DNA of 64,000 nt. It comes from Planctomycetota bacterium (GTDB lineage: Bacteria; Planctomycetota; UBA1135; UBA2386). Both the position numbers and the translations under genes were made by a program. This document shows positions 1 through 7,942 of this stretch, one piece after another. Position 1 is the first letter of the stretch. The number at the start of each line of letters is the position of its first letter. Under the pieces are notes generated by a model. That model worked only from the letters and a program-made list of their open reading frames with translations. It was not told where the DNA came from and made no database searches. The stretch spans positions 1-64,000 of the forward strand of contig BJHM01000003.1 in assembly GCA_014192625.1 (NCBI GenBank). The letters run 5' to 3'.

Positions 1-27
1 ACGGCCACCTGCGCCAGCCGGACGCTC

Positions 28-81
28 GCCGCCGCCACCGGGGCCGCCGCCACCGGGGCCGCCGCCACCGGGGCCACCGGG
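28..81. repeat. 15-bp GC-rich tandem repeat
   Basis: Three tandem copies of the 15-bp unit GCCGCCGCCACCGGG lie head to tail and are followed by a partial GCCACCGGG unit. On the minus strand the array would read as Gly/Pro-rich codons. On the plus strand it reads Ala-Ala-Ala-Thr-Gly, in frame with the next gene and with no stop. It may belong to a Gly/Pro-rich tail of a gene cut off by the left edge; the window does not show which strand is coding. Confidence 0.8.
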
Positions 82-210
82 AGCGAGTCGCCGGTGGGAA
101 TGCGCGGCGGGTTTGCGGCGGGCCGCGGGTCAGTAATGCCCCATGTTCGGTCAATAACGAAATATGCTCGCTCCGCACGGCCGCAATGGGGCTATTACTG
201 TGCGCCACCC

Positions 211-1428
211 ATGGACAACGTTGCCGATGCCGAGCCACAGTGGCGAACGCCCGCCGCGTCGGAGACGCGCGGATTGTGGCTAGCGCGGCATTTGCTGGTG
301 GTGGTGTTCGTTTGCACCATTTTGTGCGGACCGTTGGCGTGGTGCTTTTGCGACGGCATCGAGACCAAGGCCTCGGTGCCTGCTACCGCGGTTGACTGGG
401 ATCGCTTCACCTCTGGCAAGCTGGCGAAGGGCTTTGCGGGCTATGTAAAAGAACTCTCGCCTGTCACCTACTATCTGCGCGGCATCTATAACGAGGCGCG
501 CTTTGAGCTCGGCATGCTTTCAGTGCCCGAGGTGGTTTTTGGCCGCGATGATTGGTTCTTTTTTCGTCATTCTGTCGAGGTGCCCGCCGTTGATTGGGCG
601 ACGGTGGGCAAGGCCAGGCGGCACGAACTTCGGCAAATTCAAAAACTCGCCTTGAGCTTGGGCATGAAACTGTTGGCGGTGCCCGCTCCCGATAAGTCGA
701 CGATATATCCAGACCACTTGCTGCCCGGCCAATTGTCAGCCGCGCATGACGTGATCTACGAGCAGATCCTCGCCGCATTTCGTGACTGTGGCGTTGCGGT
801 CGTCGATGCAAAATCCGTGCTGTTGCAGCATCGCCTCGAATGCCCGCAGGAGTTGCTTTACTACGAACGCGATTCGCATTGGACCTGTGCTGGCTGTCGC
901 GTTCTGTCGGCGGAGATTCAAGAAGAAGTGGTCCGCCAAGGTTGGGCGCCCGACATCGGCGCACCGATGAAGTTTTTTGATTTGCGACCGGGCGGAGTGC
1001 TGTTTGTAGGCGACCTCGTGACGATGCTCGGGATGCGCACAGCTGATAGCTTTGGGCAGCCGGGCGCGAGTTTCACGGTGCGGCGCCTGCAGGAACGGCG
1101 CGACTTCTTACTTCTTGAACAGGCTGCTGACGGCGCACGACACCTTTACATCGACGAGGGCATTGGCGCGCAAGTAGCACTCTGCGGCACCTGCTTCTCG
1201 CATGAGTTGCGCAACCATTTGGTGGTCGAGTTTGGTGTCGCGGTCAACATGCGCGGCGTGCTCGCCGGTGGTGGCATCTTTGGCGGCATGAAGAAGCTGT
1301 TCGCCGCCGTCGCTAGTGGCGAACTGAAGCCCAAGGTGCTCGTGTGGGAGTTTGTCGAGCGCGATTTTCTGCTTAATTGGTCCTTGCCGGACGAACTTTT
1401 GCAGATCAATAACCCGGTCCAGAAGTGA
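211..1428 (+). CDS. Membrane-anchored SGNH-like (AlgJ/AlgX/DHHW-type) O-acyltransferase or esterase
   Basis: This probably moves or removes acyl groups on an extracellular polysaccharide. A hydrophobic N-terminal segment at about residues 25-45 would anchor a periplasmic domain. That domain has the features of the AlgJ/AlgX/DHHW SGNH-hydrolase group: an early DWFFFRHS stretch, a PAPDKSTIYPDHL block and a DSHW motif at about residue 221 supplying the catalytic Asp/His. The nucleophile position, normally Ser in a GTS or GDS motif, reads GTCFS with Cys at about residue 328. The reading frame is open further upstream (GTG at 94, ATG at 139), but the ATG at 211 gives a compact anchor and 405 residues, so I prefer it. 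No other exopolysaccharide genes are visible nearby. The family call is fairly safe; the substrate is unknown. Confidence 0.72.
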   Translation: MDNVADAEPQWRTPAASETRGLWLARHLLVVVFVCTILCGPLAWCFCDGIETKASVPATAVDWDRFTSGKLAKGFAGYVKELSPVTYYLRGIYNEARFELGMLSVPEVVFGRDDWFFFRHSVEVPAVDWATVGKARRHELRQIQKLALSLGMKLLAVPAPDKSTIYPDHLLPGQLSAAHDVIYEQILAAFRDCGVAVVDAKSVLLQHRLECPQELLYYERDSHWTCAGCRVLSAEIQEEVVRQGWAPDIGAPMKFFDLRPGGVLFVGDLVTMLGMRTADSFGQPGASFTVRRLQERRDFLLLEQAADGARHLYIDEGIGAQVALCGTCFSHELRNHLVVEFGVAVNMRGVLAGGGIFGGMKKLFAAVASGELKPKVLVWEFVERDFLLNWSLPDELLQINNPVQK

Positions 1429-1641
1429 TGCGCTGAGGCAATGGTCTTCCCCTCTTTCATATTCCGGTTCGCGTTCTTGCCGACGTTCCTCGCGCTCTAC
1501 AATACCTACAACTACGACTGCAGCCCTGATGCGGGTCACGAACCACAGCCAGAACAGGTCAAGGTAACGCCACCGAACGATGTGGCTGCCACCCACGTCG
1601 CCGGTCAGGTGCTTTATGGCGCGACGAATCGCGGCCCTTGC
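1429..1641. other. Gene-poor stretch, no supported gene
   Basis: Short overlapping frames occur on both strands, but none has a recognisable domain, a convincing start or codon use like its neighbours. The stretch joins the SGNH-like gene to the repeat-bearing transposase remnant and is best read as decayed island DNA. Confidence 0.5.
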
Positions 1642-1669
1642 CGTGGTTTCGCTCTTGGCGAAATACCTT
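1642..1669. repeat. 28-bp palindromic repeat, copy 1
   Basis: Copy 1 of a perfect 28-bp direct repeat. It contains an inverted repeat: TTTCGC at 1647-1652 pairs with GCGAAA at 1658-1663 across the 5-nt loop TCTTG. Copy 2 starts 44 bp after its end. I saw no third copy in the window. Confidence 0.85.
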
Positions 1670-1713
1670 GCTGCGCGGGTTGATGTCCGTGGCGTCTGCC
1701 AGGTAGCTCGCCA

Positions 1714-1741
1714 CGTGGTTTCGCTCTTGGCGAAATACCTT
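1714..1741. repeat. 28-bp palindromic repeat, copy 2
   Basis: Copy 2 is identical to copy 1 over 28 bp. On the minus strand it directly abuts the point where recognisable transposase coding stops. It therefore marks either an insertion into, or a recombination break of, the transposase gene. Confidence 0.85.
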
Positions 1742-1895
1742 CGACGTAGGCGTCGAACTTAGCCTCGGCGCGGAGTTTGTTGAGCGCGGCGTCGAATGGA
1801 TGGCCGGGAGAGCGCGGCAGCGCGCTGGCGGGGACCATCAGATCTTGCTGGAACTGCTCACGACGTCGACCGAGGGCCATGCGCGGGTAGGACAT
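1742..1895 (-). pseudogene. IS1182-type transposase, N-terminal remnant
   Basis: About 50 codons read like the conserved N-terminus of IS1182-family (DDE) transposases: a Gln-rich start, then a segment with the ASALPRSPGHPF signature, then an Ala/Leu-rich helix ending FDAYVE. Intact members run to roughly 450-550 residues. Here homology stops at the second 28-bp palindromic repeat and the frame continues as translated repeat sequence. No catalytic DDE core follows and no terminal inverted repeats were recognised. The family call rests on motif memory, not an alignment. The piece supports an old mobile-element history for this 5-kb region. Confidence 0.55.
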
Positions 1896-2584
1896 ACCAG
1901 GGTCGGTGCAGGTTCACTTCGGCTGGGTGTTTTTCAACGGGCTGCTAGCGGTTTCGACCCTTTCGGTAATCGAGTTCGGCCGGGTCGACTCGACCGAGTC
2001 AGACTCCGAGCCCGAAGTTCGCGCGCCAAACCAGTGCTTCTCCCCGATCCCAACAGCCCCGCTGGACTCAACTCGCGCGTCGCTTGCGGTGGTATTGGCT
2101 GAGCCTCCTACCGAATCGTTCGCGGCGTACGACGGGGCCATCGCCGCCGAGGTCTGCTGACTGCGGTCGCAACCGTAGGAGGGCAATGCCGGGCCGGTTC
2201 CGTTCTTCGTGATCGGGGGTTGACAGTCGTTGTCTGCGCGCTGGGCAGCAGGTCCTCGCGAGTAAGATCAGGCACTTCGGCGAACGCATTCCTCTTTGGC
2301 GGGCGGGCGGCCGTGAGCACAGGCGCAGCCACAGCCGCTTCGCGGATAGCGCGGAACTGCGCTGGGGACTGGGCGCAGCGATCGAGGGCGAGATTCCTCT
2401 TGTTGTGTTTTGAGCCATCCATCGAGCTGGTCCATTGGCGCGCGATGCGAGCCAAGAACGGCGCAGAGGAGTTGGGTGCCACATCGGATATCTTGGCAAT
2501 GGGAGCGTGTAGCTAGCGGTTTGCCGAGGTATCACACCGACAGCTCCCCGCCACTCCATCCCCTCGCCCGCCCGGATCCGCCCG
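1896..2584. other. Gene-poor stretch upstream of the methyltransferase
   Basis: Open frames of up to about 220 codons exist on the minus strand here. They are Arg/Ser/Pro-rich with no recognisable domain, which is what high-GC noncoding DNA produces. Nothing can be supported as a gene. The first part lies upstream of the transposase remnant and may be degraded element DNA. Confidence 0.5.
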
Positions 2585-3613
2585 ATGCCCGCCGCACTGC
2601 ACCGCCCCGAGCCCGTCCTGCGCCACCGCGCACAACCCGTCGACCGGAACGTCCCCAAGGCGCAGGCCGCGGCGTGGCTGCGGGAGGGGCGTTCGCTGAT
2701 CGTGACCGATCGCTTCGGGACCGGGCTCGACATCCTCGCCGAACTGCGCGTGCAGTTGGAGGATCCGGGCGAGGCCGCGGATTACGTCAAGAAGCGCACC
2801 TTCCGTGAAGCCTTCCAGTCCGCGTCGAAGCACTTGCTCGCGCCCGTCATCGGCCGCAAGGTGGCGCTCGCCGACGCGCCGCGGGCGGGGTTCCTCTCCG
2901 AGCTGTATCCGGATCACGCCGACTTTGCGCTGCCCGTCGAGGATGCGAAGGTCCTGAGCAGCGCGTGGGATTGGTATGAGCAGGGCGTGCACTTCCCTGT
3001 GCTTGGCTATCGCGTGCACCCGTTCTACGGCACATACATTCCGGCCCGCATGGAGCACCTGGAGTTGTTCGGCACGTGGCTCGCAAATTACAAAGGCGCG
3101 CGCGACCGGGCGATCGACGTGGGCACCGGCTCCGGCGTCCTGGCGCTCCAGATGGCCAAGGCGGGCTTCCAGCAGGTCATCGCCACGGACATCAACCCGA
3201 ACGCGATCGAGAGCGTTGCGCGGCAAATGCAAAGGCTCCCCGTTGCACCCCCGATCGAACTCGAGCACGCCGACCAGTTCGGTGCGGATCGCGGCCCCAT
3301 CGACCTCATCGTGTCCAATCCGCCGTGGATGAAGGGCGACGTGGGCCGAACGCTGGACCTGGCGATGTACTTCCAGGACGGCTTCTTCGAACGTTTCTAC
3401 GAAAAGGCTCTCCAACGCCTAGCGCCAGGCGGCCGCCTAGTTTTCGTGTTCTCGAACATCATCGAGCTCTCGCAGCCCGACGTGCCGCATCCCATCCAGA
3501 CCGAGCTCGATCGCGGGCGGTTCAGGCTGATGGAGAAGCTCACGCGCAAGGTGAAACCGCTGCGGCGACGGACGCGGGAGAAGGTGGAGGTTTGGGAGTT
3601 GGCGGTGGTTTGA
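2585..3613 (+). CDS. Class I SAM-dependent methyltransferase (small-domain, NPPW type)
   Basis: This is predicted to transfer a methyl group from S-adenosylmethionine to a nitrogen of RNA, DNA or protein. The N-terminal ~165 residues are an uncharacterised substrate-side domain. The C-terminal half is a Rossmann methyltransferase with motif I DVGTGSGVLAL at about residues 178-188, the acidic motif II ATDINPNAI, and motif IV SNPPW at about residue 244. The NPPW/NPPY motif is typical of N-methyltransferases such as PrmC, RlmG and adenine MTases. ATG start; no clear Shine-Dalgarno. It stands alone between gene-poor stretches and appears even more GC-rich than its neighbours, so it may be island cargo. 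Family certain, substrate unknown. Confidence 0.85.
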   Translation: MPAALHRPEPVLRHRAQPVDRNVPKAQAAAWLREGRSLIVTDRFGTGLDILAELRVQLEDPGEAADYVKKRTFREAFQSASKHLLAPVIGRKVALADAPRAGFLSELYPDHADFALPVEDAKVLSSAWDWYEQGVHFPVLGYRVHPFYGTYIPARMEHLELFGTWLANYKGARDRAIDVGTGSGVLALQMAKAGFQQVIATDINPNAIESVARQMQRLPVAPPIELEHADQFGADRGPIDLIVSNPPWMKGDVGRTLDLAMYFQDGFFERFYEKALQRLAPGGRLVFVFSNIIELSQPDVPHPIQTELDRGRFRLMEKLTRKVKPLRRRTREKVEVWELAVV

Positions 3614-4099
3614 CACCATCTGCGTCCTCACTTTGACGCTCTGCTCGGCTGCTCCACGCATAAATGTACTCCACAGATTGTTTCCCATATCTTCACGGCG
3701 GCGGGTCACATTCATGCCGAGTATTGATTGTTCGACGTTGGCGGCTTTTAGGCCCCAAGGTCCCGCTCGCATGTTTCCTTCGTCGCCCCGCAGCACCACT
3801 CTGCTGGAGCGCGGCCGGGTGACGGGAGCCTGATTCACATCGAGGAACGAGCACTATTATGGCCGTTCGTAGCTAGCTCAAGGGCGTCATCGCGAGCTGA
3901 TGAATCAAGTAGGCCACCACCTGCTCCTGCCGCGGAAGCGCAATCACGCATTCCACAACATCGTCACCCCCAGCCGCGGTGACGGCCAAGGTACCTCCGG
4001 CGGCCCTCGATGCCCTGGCAGACCGTGCGCGGTTACCGGCTGTCTTAGGCAAAGCCGGCACTCTACTACGTCGACGACCAGCGCGTGGCCGTGTGCGCC
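3614..4099. other. Intergenic stretch without a supported gene
   Basis: Frames on both strands are short and mutually overlapping. One minus-strand frame (3437-3838) overlaps the end of the methyltransferase and carries no known domain. I see no RNA gene and no clear terminator. Confidence 0.5.
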
Positions 4100-4177
4100 G
4101 ACGGTTCCGCGTGGGCCAGCGGGCGCAATGAAGGCCCCCGGCCCAATCGCCGCCAGAATAATCGCCCGGCACTTCAT
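4100..4177 (-). pseudogene. Start of a truncated secreted-protein ORF coupled to the YVTN gene
   Basis: An ATG overlaps the TGA stop of the YVTN gene (ATGA, 4-bp overlap) and opens a frame beginning MKCRAIILAAIGPGAFIAPA, which looks like a signal peptide. After about 25-30 residues the frame becomes nondescript. This suggests that only the first codons of a translationally coupled downstream gene survive at the edge of a transferred fragment. The evidence is limited to the overlap and the signal-like start. Confidence 0.3.
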
Positions 4178-5214
4178 TTCTTTGGTGCGGCTTCGGCGGT
4201 GGCCGGACCGAAAACCAAAACCTTGAAACTGCCCGCTACGGTTTTCGGACGTCGCTCACCTTCACTGCCCTTTTCGTAATCCACGGCAGCGAGATAAATT
4301 TTATGCGTCGTTGGATCAATCGTCATCGTGCGCGAGCCGCGCGCGGTTTTGAGCGTCTGCACAACGGTGAGTTTGTCCGGCGCATCTTCGTGAGCAATCG
4401 TCACCGTGCCATCGCGACAGGAAGCGAACGCGAGTTGCGTCGCCGGATCGAACGAGTTTGCGTCCACGCCTTCGCCGATGGGCACACTGCCGACAACTTT
4501 GCCGCTGGTATAATCGAGCATGATCATCAGCTTGTCCGCGCCGAGAAAGAGCCGGTGGTTTTTCACATCAATCGCCATACCGGACGCGCCTTCGCCGGGC
4601 GCAATGGGCCAATGCGCGACGACTTCGTGCTTCTCCGTGTCAATCACCGCGACTTCGTTTTGGTCCTCGATGTTCACGAAAATGCGCGCGCCATCTGCCT
4701 GCGCGAACTCCGGTTTGCCGCCGAGCGGAATCGTCGCAACGACCTTGCCAGTCTTCGCGTCAATGACCGTAGAGTCTTTGCTGCGTCCATTGAACGTGTA
4801 AATTTCCTCGCGCAACGGCTCGAAGAAAATGGCGTCTGGATTTTCGCCCGTCGCCACGCGCGAAGTTGTCTCCAGAGTTTTCAAATCCACGACGCTGACT
4901 TTGTTCTCTCGACCATTGGTGGTGAAGGCGCGGTTCAACTTCGGCGCGATGGCGATGCCGTGAATGCCCGGCGTGTTGGTGATTTCGCCAACAACGGTTT
5001 CCTTGTCGAGATCAATGACGACCGCCTTCGTGCCGTGGCTGACGTAGAGCCGTCGTCCGGCTGAATCCACCGAGAGATAATCCCAACCACCATCGCCACC
5101 GACGGAGATGGTTTTGAGCAGTTGATAATTAGTGTCGCCAGCGTGAGTGGCAGAAAGCGAGAGGGTCAGGAACGTGATGCTGGCGATTGCGATGATGAAC
5201 AATTTTGTTTTCAT
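4174..5214 (-). CDS. Secreted YVTN-type beta-propeller protein
   Basis: Secreted beta-propeller of the YVTN/surface-layer type. The first ~25 residues are a Sec signal peptide (Lys-rich start, hydrophobic core, Ala-x-Ala-like end at THAG). The rest consists of ~40-residue blades with recurring 'VVxVDLxTxxVV' and 'xIPLGGKP' patterns, e.g. VIDLDKETVVGEI, VIDAKTGKVVATIPLGG and VIDTEKHEVVAHW. Such propellers usually act as binding scaffolds or in redox and metal handling; the ligand here is unknown. Upstream on the same strand is a truncated histidine kinase (47-bp gap), and downstream a coupled ORF fragment. The Lys/Asn/Thr-rich composition and lower GC differ from flanking genes, consistent with lateral transfer of a kinase-propeller cassette. 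The gene itself looks complete at 346 residues. Confidence 0.85.
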   Translation of the reverse strand: MKTKLFIIAIASITFLTLSLSATHAGDTNYQLLKTISVGGDGGWDYLSVDSAGRRLYVSHGTKAVVIDLDKETVVGEITNTPGIHGIAIAPKLNRAFTTNGRENKVSVVDLKTLETTSRVATGENPDAIFFEPLREEIYTFNGRSKDSTVIDAKTGKVVATIPLGGKPEFAQADGARIFVNIEDQNEVAVIDTEKHEVVAHWPIAPGEGASGMAIDVKNHRLFLGADKLMIMLDYTSGKVVGSVPIGEGVDANSFDPATQLAFASCRDGTVTIAHEDAPDKLTVVQTLKTARGSRTMTIDPTTHKIYLAAVDYEKGSEGERRPKTVAGSFKVLVFGPATAEAAPKK

Positions 5215-5260
5215 AATTTATGGGCGCTGACGAATCAGGATCGGTGGTCGAGAAACAGAT

Positions 5261-5487
5261 TCACAAGGTTTGTTCGTGACAGTCTTGCCATATGGCAGCA
5301 GCGAGCGGCAGGCGAACGGTGACAGTAGTGAACTTCACCGGCTCAGATGCAATCTGAAGCAAACCGTTGTTCGCGCTCACAATTTTCTGCGCGATGCCGA
5401 GGCCGAGGCCGCAGCCGTCCACGGCGTCGTTGTGGCTCGCGTCGCCGCGATAAAAACGATTGAACACGTTCGGATAAACTTCCAGTG
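5261..5487 (-). pseudogene. Histidine kinase C-terminal fragment (HATPase end)
   Basis: About 70 codons match the last part of a two-component sensor kinase ATPase domain. They show the F-box-like VFNRFYRGDASHN, then the G2-box CGLGLGIAQKIVSANNG, then a closing TTVTVRLPLA strand. The sensor, HisKA and N-box parts are missing, and upstream sequence (above about 5487) is unrelated. A normal kinase of this group has 350-480 residues. The fragment keeps its stop codon 47 bp before the YVTN gene. It appears to be a 5'-truncated passenger from a laterally acquired segment and should not be functional. Confidence 0.7.
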
Positions 5488-5899
5488 TAATCCCCACGGG
5501 GGATAGGTGATTCAAGCAGCGTCCTAGGCCCACCCAGAACCAGGCCCACCAAGAACCCATCTAATCACCATCCCCAAGCCCCGTCGCCGCTATGAACGAC
5601 CTTGCCAAACCTCCTTCCGGCACGGCATTCAGCACGATTTCCAGCCCAACGCAGAGACCGCTCCCCGCCCGCTCCAAAAGCAGGTCCGCATCAGCAGCAC
5701 AAGCCCCGCTATTCCTCGAACTGAAGCTCCGACTGCGGTGGCGGTGAACGCGCGGCCGCCAGCACCGGCACATCAGCTGACAGCCAAAGCGACAGAAAGC
5801 ACTTTCCGGTTCGAATCAGGATCCTTAGATCGAAAGCAGCAGCAGCCTCGGTCACCCGCATCGCGGACACAACAAAACCTCAAAGAGGTATACAAGCAG
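5488..5899. other. Gene-poor stretch between kinase and integrase remnants
   Basis: No frame here has a recognisable domain or a plausible start with good codon use. Several short minus-strand frames overlap one another. It lies between two broken genes and is best treated as degraded island DNA. Confidence 0.45.
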
Positions 5900-6096
5900 C
5901 AACAGTGAAGCCCACGTGTAACGGCGGCGCGGGCTTCGCGGTAGCGGCGCTGCATCGGGGCTGCCGTGCAGGCCCAGGTAGACCGTCCGTCGCTTACCGC
6001 CGGGATCGCGCAGGATGACGGCATCATGGCCCGTGGGATTGTGGCAGTAGGGCGCGGGAACACGCGCCGCCGTCAACTTCGTGGGTATCGCATCAC
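5900..6096 (-). pseudogene. Phage-type integrase (tyrosine recombinase) N-terminal remnant
   Basis: Read leftward, about 45 codons resemble the N-terminal arm-binding start of the integrases common in planctomycetes: a YCHNPTGHDAVI segment, a short linker, then TVYLGLHGSPDA. A one-base shift near 5955 moves the rest into another frame (RRYREARAAVTRG), as expected for the next helix. No catalytic domain (R..HxxR..Y) is present. It begins about 95 bp beyond the 3' end of a tRNA-Pro on the same strand, the usual geometry of an integrase beside its attachment tRNA. The family call is from pattern memory only. Confidence 0.5.
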
Positions 6097-6098
6097 GT

Positions 6099-6119
6099 CT
6101 GCGGTAGTGACTACCGCAG
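6099..6119. repeat. 9-bp perfect palindrome with 3-nt loop
   Basis: CTGCGGTAG and CTACCGCAG pair perfectly around TGA. The hairpin sits between the tRNA-Pro 3' end and the integrase remnant. No T-run follows on either strand, so an intrinsic terminator is unlikely. A recombinase binding site or RNA hairpin is possible. Confidence 0.7.
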
Positions 6120-6191
6120 CTCTGCAGGGTGAAGCGTTCTCCGATCGCTCGAAGAAGTGCCCAAGGTCCTTGAACCGACGGGAGTAAAAAC

Positions 6192-6268
6192 TGGTCGGGG
6201 CGACAGGATTTGAACCTGCGACCTTTGCGTCCCGAACGCAACGCTCTACCAGGCTGAGCCACGCCCCG
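6192..6268 (-). tRNA. tRNA-Pro (anticodon CGG), CCA encoded
   Basis: A complete cloverleaf can be drawn on the minus strand. The acceptor CGGGGCG pairs with CGCCCCG, followed by A and an encoded CCA. The D arm contains the AGCCTGGTAGAGC pattern, the anticodon stem TTGCG/CGCAA encloses the loop TTCGGGA (anticodon CGG), and the T arm contains GGTTCAAATCC. It decodes the CCG proline codon. The integrase remnant just downstream suggests that the tRNA 3' end served as an attachment site. Confidence 0.95.
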
Positions 6269-6453
6269 ACTAGGCACATCACGACCTTGCGGTCGCAATC
6301 GAGGCGGGCAAGGTAGCGAAGCCTATGCCGACCGTCAAGCATGAGCGCGCACGGCAAAAAACTCGCCGCACATCTCGGATGCACTTACCAAATGCTTCGC
6401 TAGCATCGCGCCCCGTGATTCATGTTGAATCGCGGCAAAAGCCTATCGCTCGC

Positions 6454-7836
6454 ATGCGCAATCCGCTGCTCGCACCTGAGGTCCGTGAACTACTGCAAGA
6501 AGGCAGGACCAACGACCTTTTGTCCGTGCTGCAGGAAATGCATCCGACCGATGCCGCGGCGATTCTGAGCGCCCTAGAAGACCACGAGGTCGCCGCCGCA
6601 TTGAGTCTCCTGCCGCTCCAGATGGAGCGCGATGTGTTTGGCTATCTGGAGCCCGATGTGCAGGAGCACTATGTGCTCGGTGCCGGCCGCGATCGCGTGC
6701 GGCAGGTGCTCTTGTCGATGCTCAGCGATGACCGCGCCGAGTTCCTCGAGCGCTTCGATGAACGAGTTCGCAGTCAGCTGATCTCGATGCTGCCGAGTGC
6801 CGCATGCGAAGACCTCCGCCGCCGCAGCACATTCCGCGAGGATCAGGTTGGCTCATTCTTGAGCACCGACTACGCAGTGCTCAACCCGAGCCTGACGGCA
6901 CGCACCGCGATTGCCGAACTGCGGCGACAGGCGCCTGGCAAAGAAACGATTTACTACAGCTACGTGGTCGACAAGCTCGGCAAGGCCGTCGGCTTTTGCT
7001 CGCTGCGCGATCTGATCCTTGCGCGGGACGATCAGCCGATCAGCGAGATCATGAAGACCGACATCGTGACGGTCACCGCCGACGCCGACCAAGAAGTCGC
7101 GGCAAAGATCATCCGCGATTATGACCTGCTCGCGCTGCCGGTGGTCGACGCAGACGGCCGCTTGGTTGGCATCGTCACGCACGACGACGCCGTCGATATC
7201 GTTGAAGAAGAAGCTGCTGAAGATCTCGCCAAGATGGCAGGTGTCACGGGTGACAGTGCGGGCGAAGACTTCCTGGCCGAACCCGTTTGGAAGCAGGTGC
7301 GCCGCCGCGCGCCGGTGATCTGTTTGCTGGCACTCTTCTGGCTGTTCACCGCCACCATCATCAAGGGCTTCGAGAAGGAGCTGGCTGGCAACTCGCTGTT
7401 GATCGCGCTGCTGCCAATGGTCATGGCGATCGGCGGCATGGTCGGCAGCCAGGCAAGCACGCTGATCGTGCGCGCGATCTCCACCACCTCGATGAAGGCC
7501 ACGCTCTGGGTCGTGCTCTGGAAAGAACTGCGCGTGAGCTTCGCGCTCGCGGCGATTCTCGCGGGCATCGCGTTCATCAACGCATGGTTGCTGCAGCGAT
7601 TTACCGAGGCCGATCGACCGCTGGACGCGACCTTGCATATCGCATTCGTGATCGCGATCGCAATGTCGGCCGACGTGCTGTTCGCCGCAGCGCTGGGTGC
7701 AGCGATCCCCTACTTCGTAAAGGTCATGCGCATCGACCCGGCGCTAATCAGCACCCCAGCCGTCACCGCACTCACAGACCTCACCGGCGCTTCGATCTAT
7801 CTAGTCGTCGTGACGCTGCTGCTCAACAACCACTGA
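6454..7836 (+). CDS. mgtE: Magnesium transporter MgtE
   Basis: Mg2+ channel/transporter of the inner membrane, gated by cytosolic Mg2+. Domain order fits the family. An MgtE N domain covers about residues 10-125 and includes the EMHPTDAAAIL helix. A CBS pair follows at ~130-260, with the second CBS around DLLALPVVDADGRLVGIVTHDD. Five membrane helices start at about residue 285. The last helix keeps the TDLTG segment that carries the channel-lining acidic residue. The usual GGNAGTQS signature reads GGMVGSQAS, so the Asn is lost. The ATG at 6454 gives 460 residues, the normal family length; the upstream in-frame extension to 6325 is not conserved-looking. It stands alone between tRNA-Pro and a convergent gene. 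No M-box riboswitch was recognised upstream. Confidence 0.93.
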   Translation: MRNPLLAPEVRELLQEGRTNDLLSVLQEMHPTDAAAILSALEDHEVAAALSLLPLQMERDVFGYLEPDVQEHYVLGAGRDRVRQVLLSMLSDDRAEFLERFDERVRSQLISMLPSAACEDLRRRSTFREDQVGSFLSTDYAVLNPSLTARTAIAELRRQAPGKETIYYSYVVDKLGKAVGFCSLRDLILARDDQPISEIMKTDIVTVTADADQEVAAKIIRDYDLLALPVVDADGRLVGIVTHDDAVDIVEEEAAEDLAKMAGVTGDSAGEDFLAEPVWKQVRRRAPVICLLALFWLFTATIIKGFEKELAGNSLLIALLPMVMAIGGMVGSQASTLIVRAISTTSMKATLWVVLWKELRVSFALAAILAGIAFINAWLLQRFTEADRPLDATLHIAFVIAIAMSADVLFAAALGAAIPYFVKVMRIDPALISTPAVTALTDLTGASIYLVVVTLLLNNH

Positions 7837-7942
7837 TCGCGCGCGCACAAAACCCGCGCGGGAACGGGCATCACGCGCACGCATGGCGAGCACGCGGCAA
7901 CTGCGCGCGCTTCGCACGCAATGCGCGCGCGTGAACCGGGGC

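Noticed and set aside
1642-1741. CRISPR array
   Set aside because: Only two repeats with one 44-bp spacer, no cas genes, and the copies fall at the end of a transposase frame. Two units do not define an array.
2068-2733. 221-codon minus-strand frame
   Set aside because: It overlaps the methyltransferase start region and is Arg/Ser/Pro-rich with no domain; typical high-GC shadow frame.
3437-3838. 133-codon minus-strand frame
   Set aside because: Overlaps the end of the methyltransferase gene in antisense and shows no domain; not enough to call a gene.
4303-5064. 253-codon plus-strand frame opposite the YVTN gene
   Set aside because: Antisense shadow of a clear beta-propeller gene with signal peptide.
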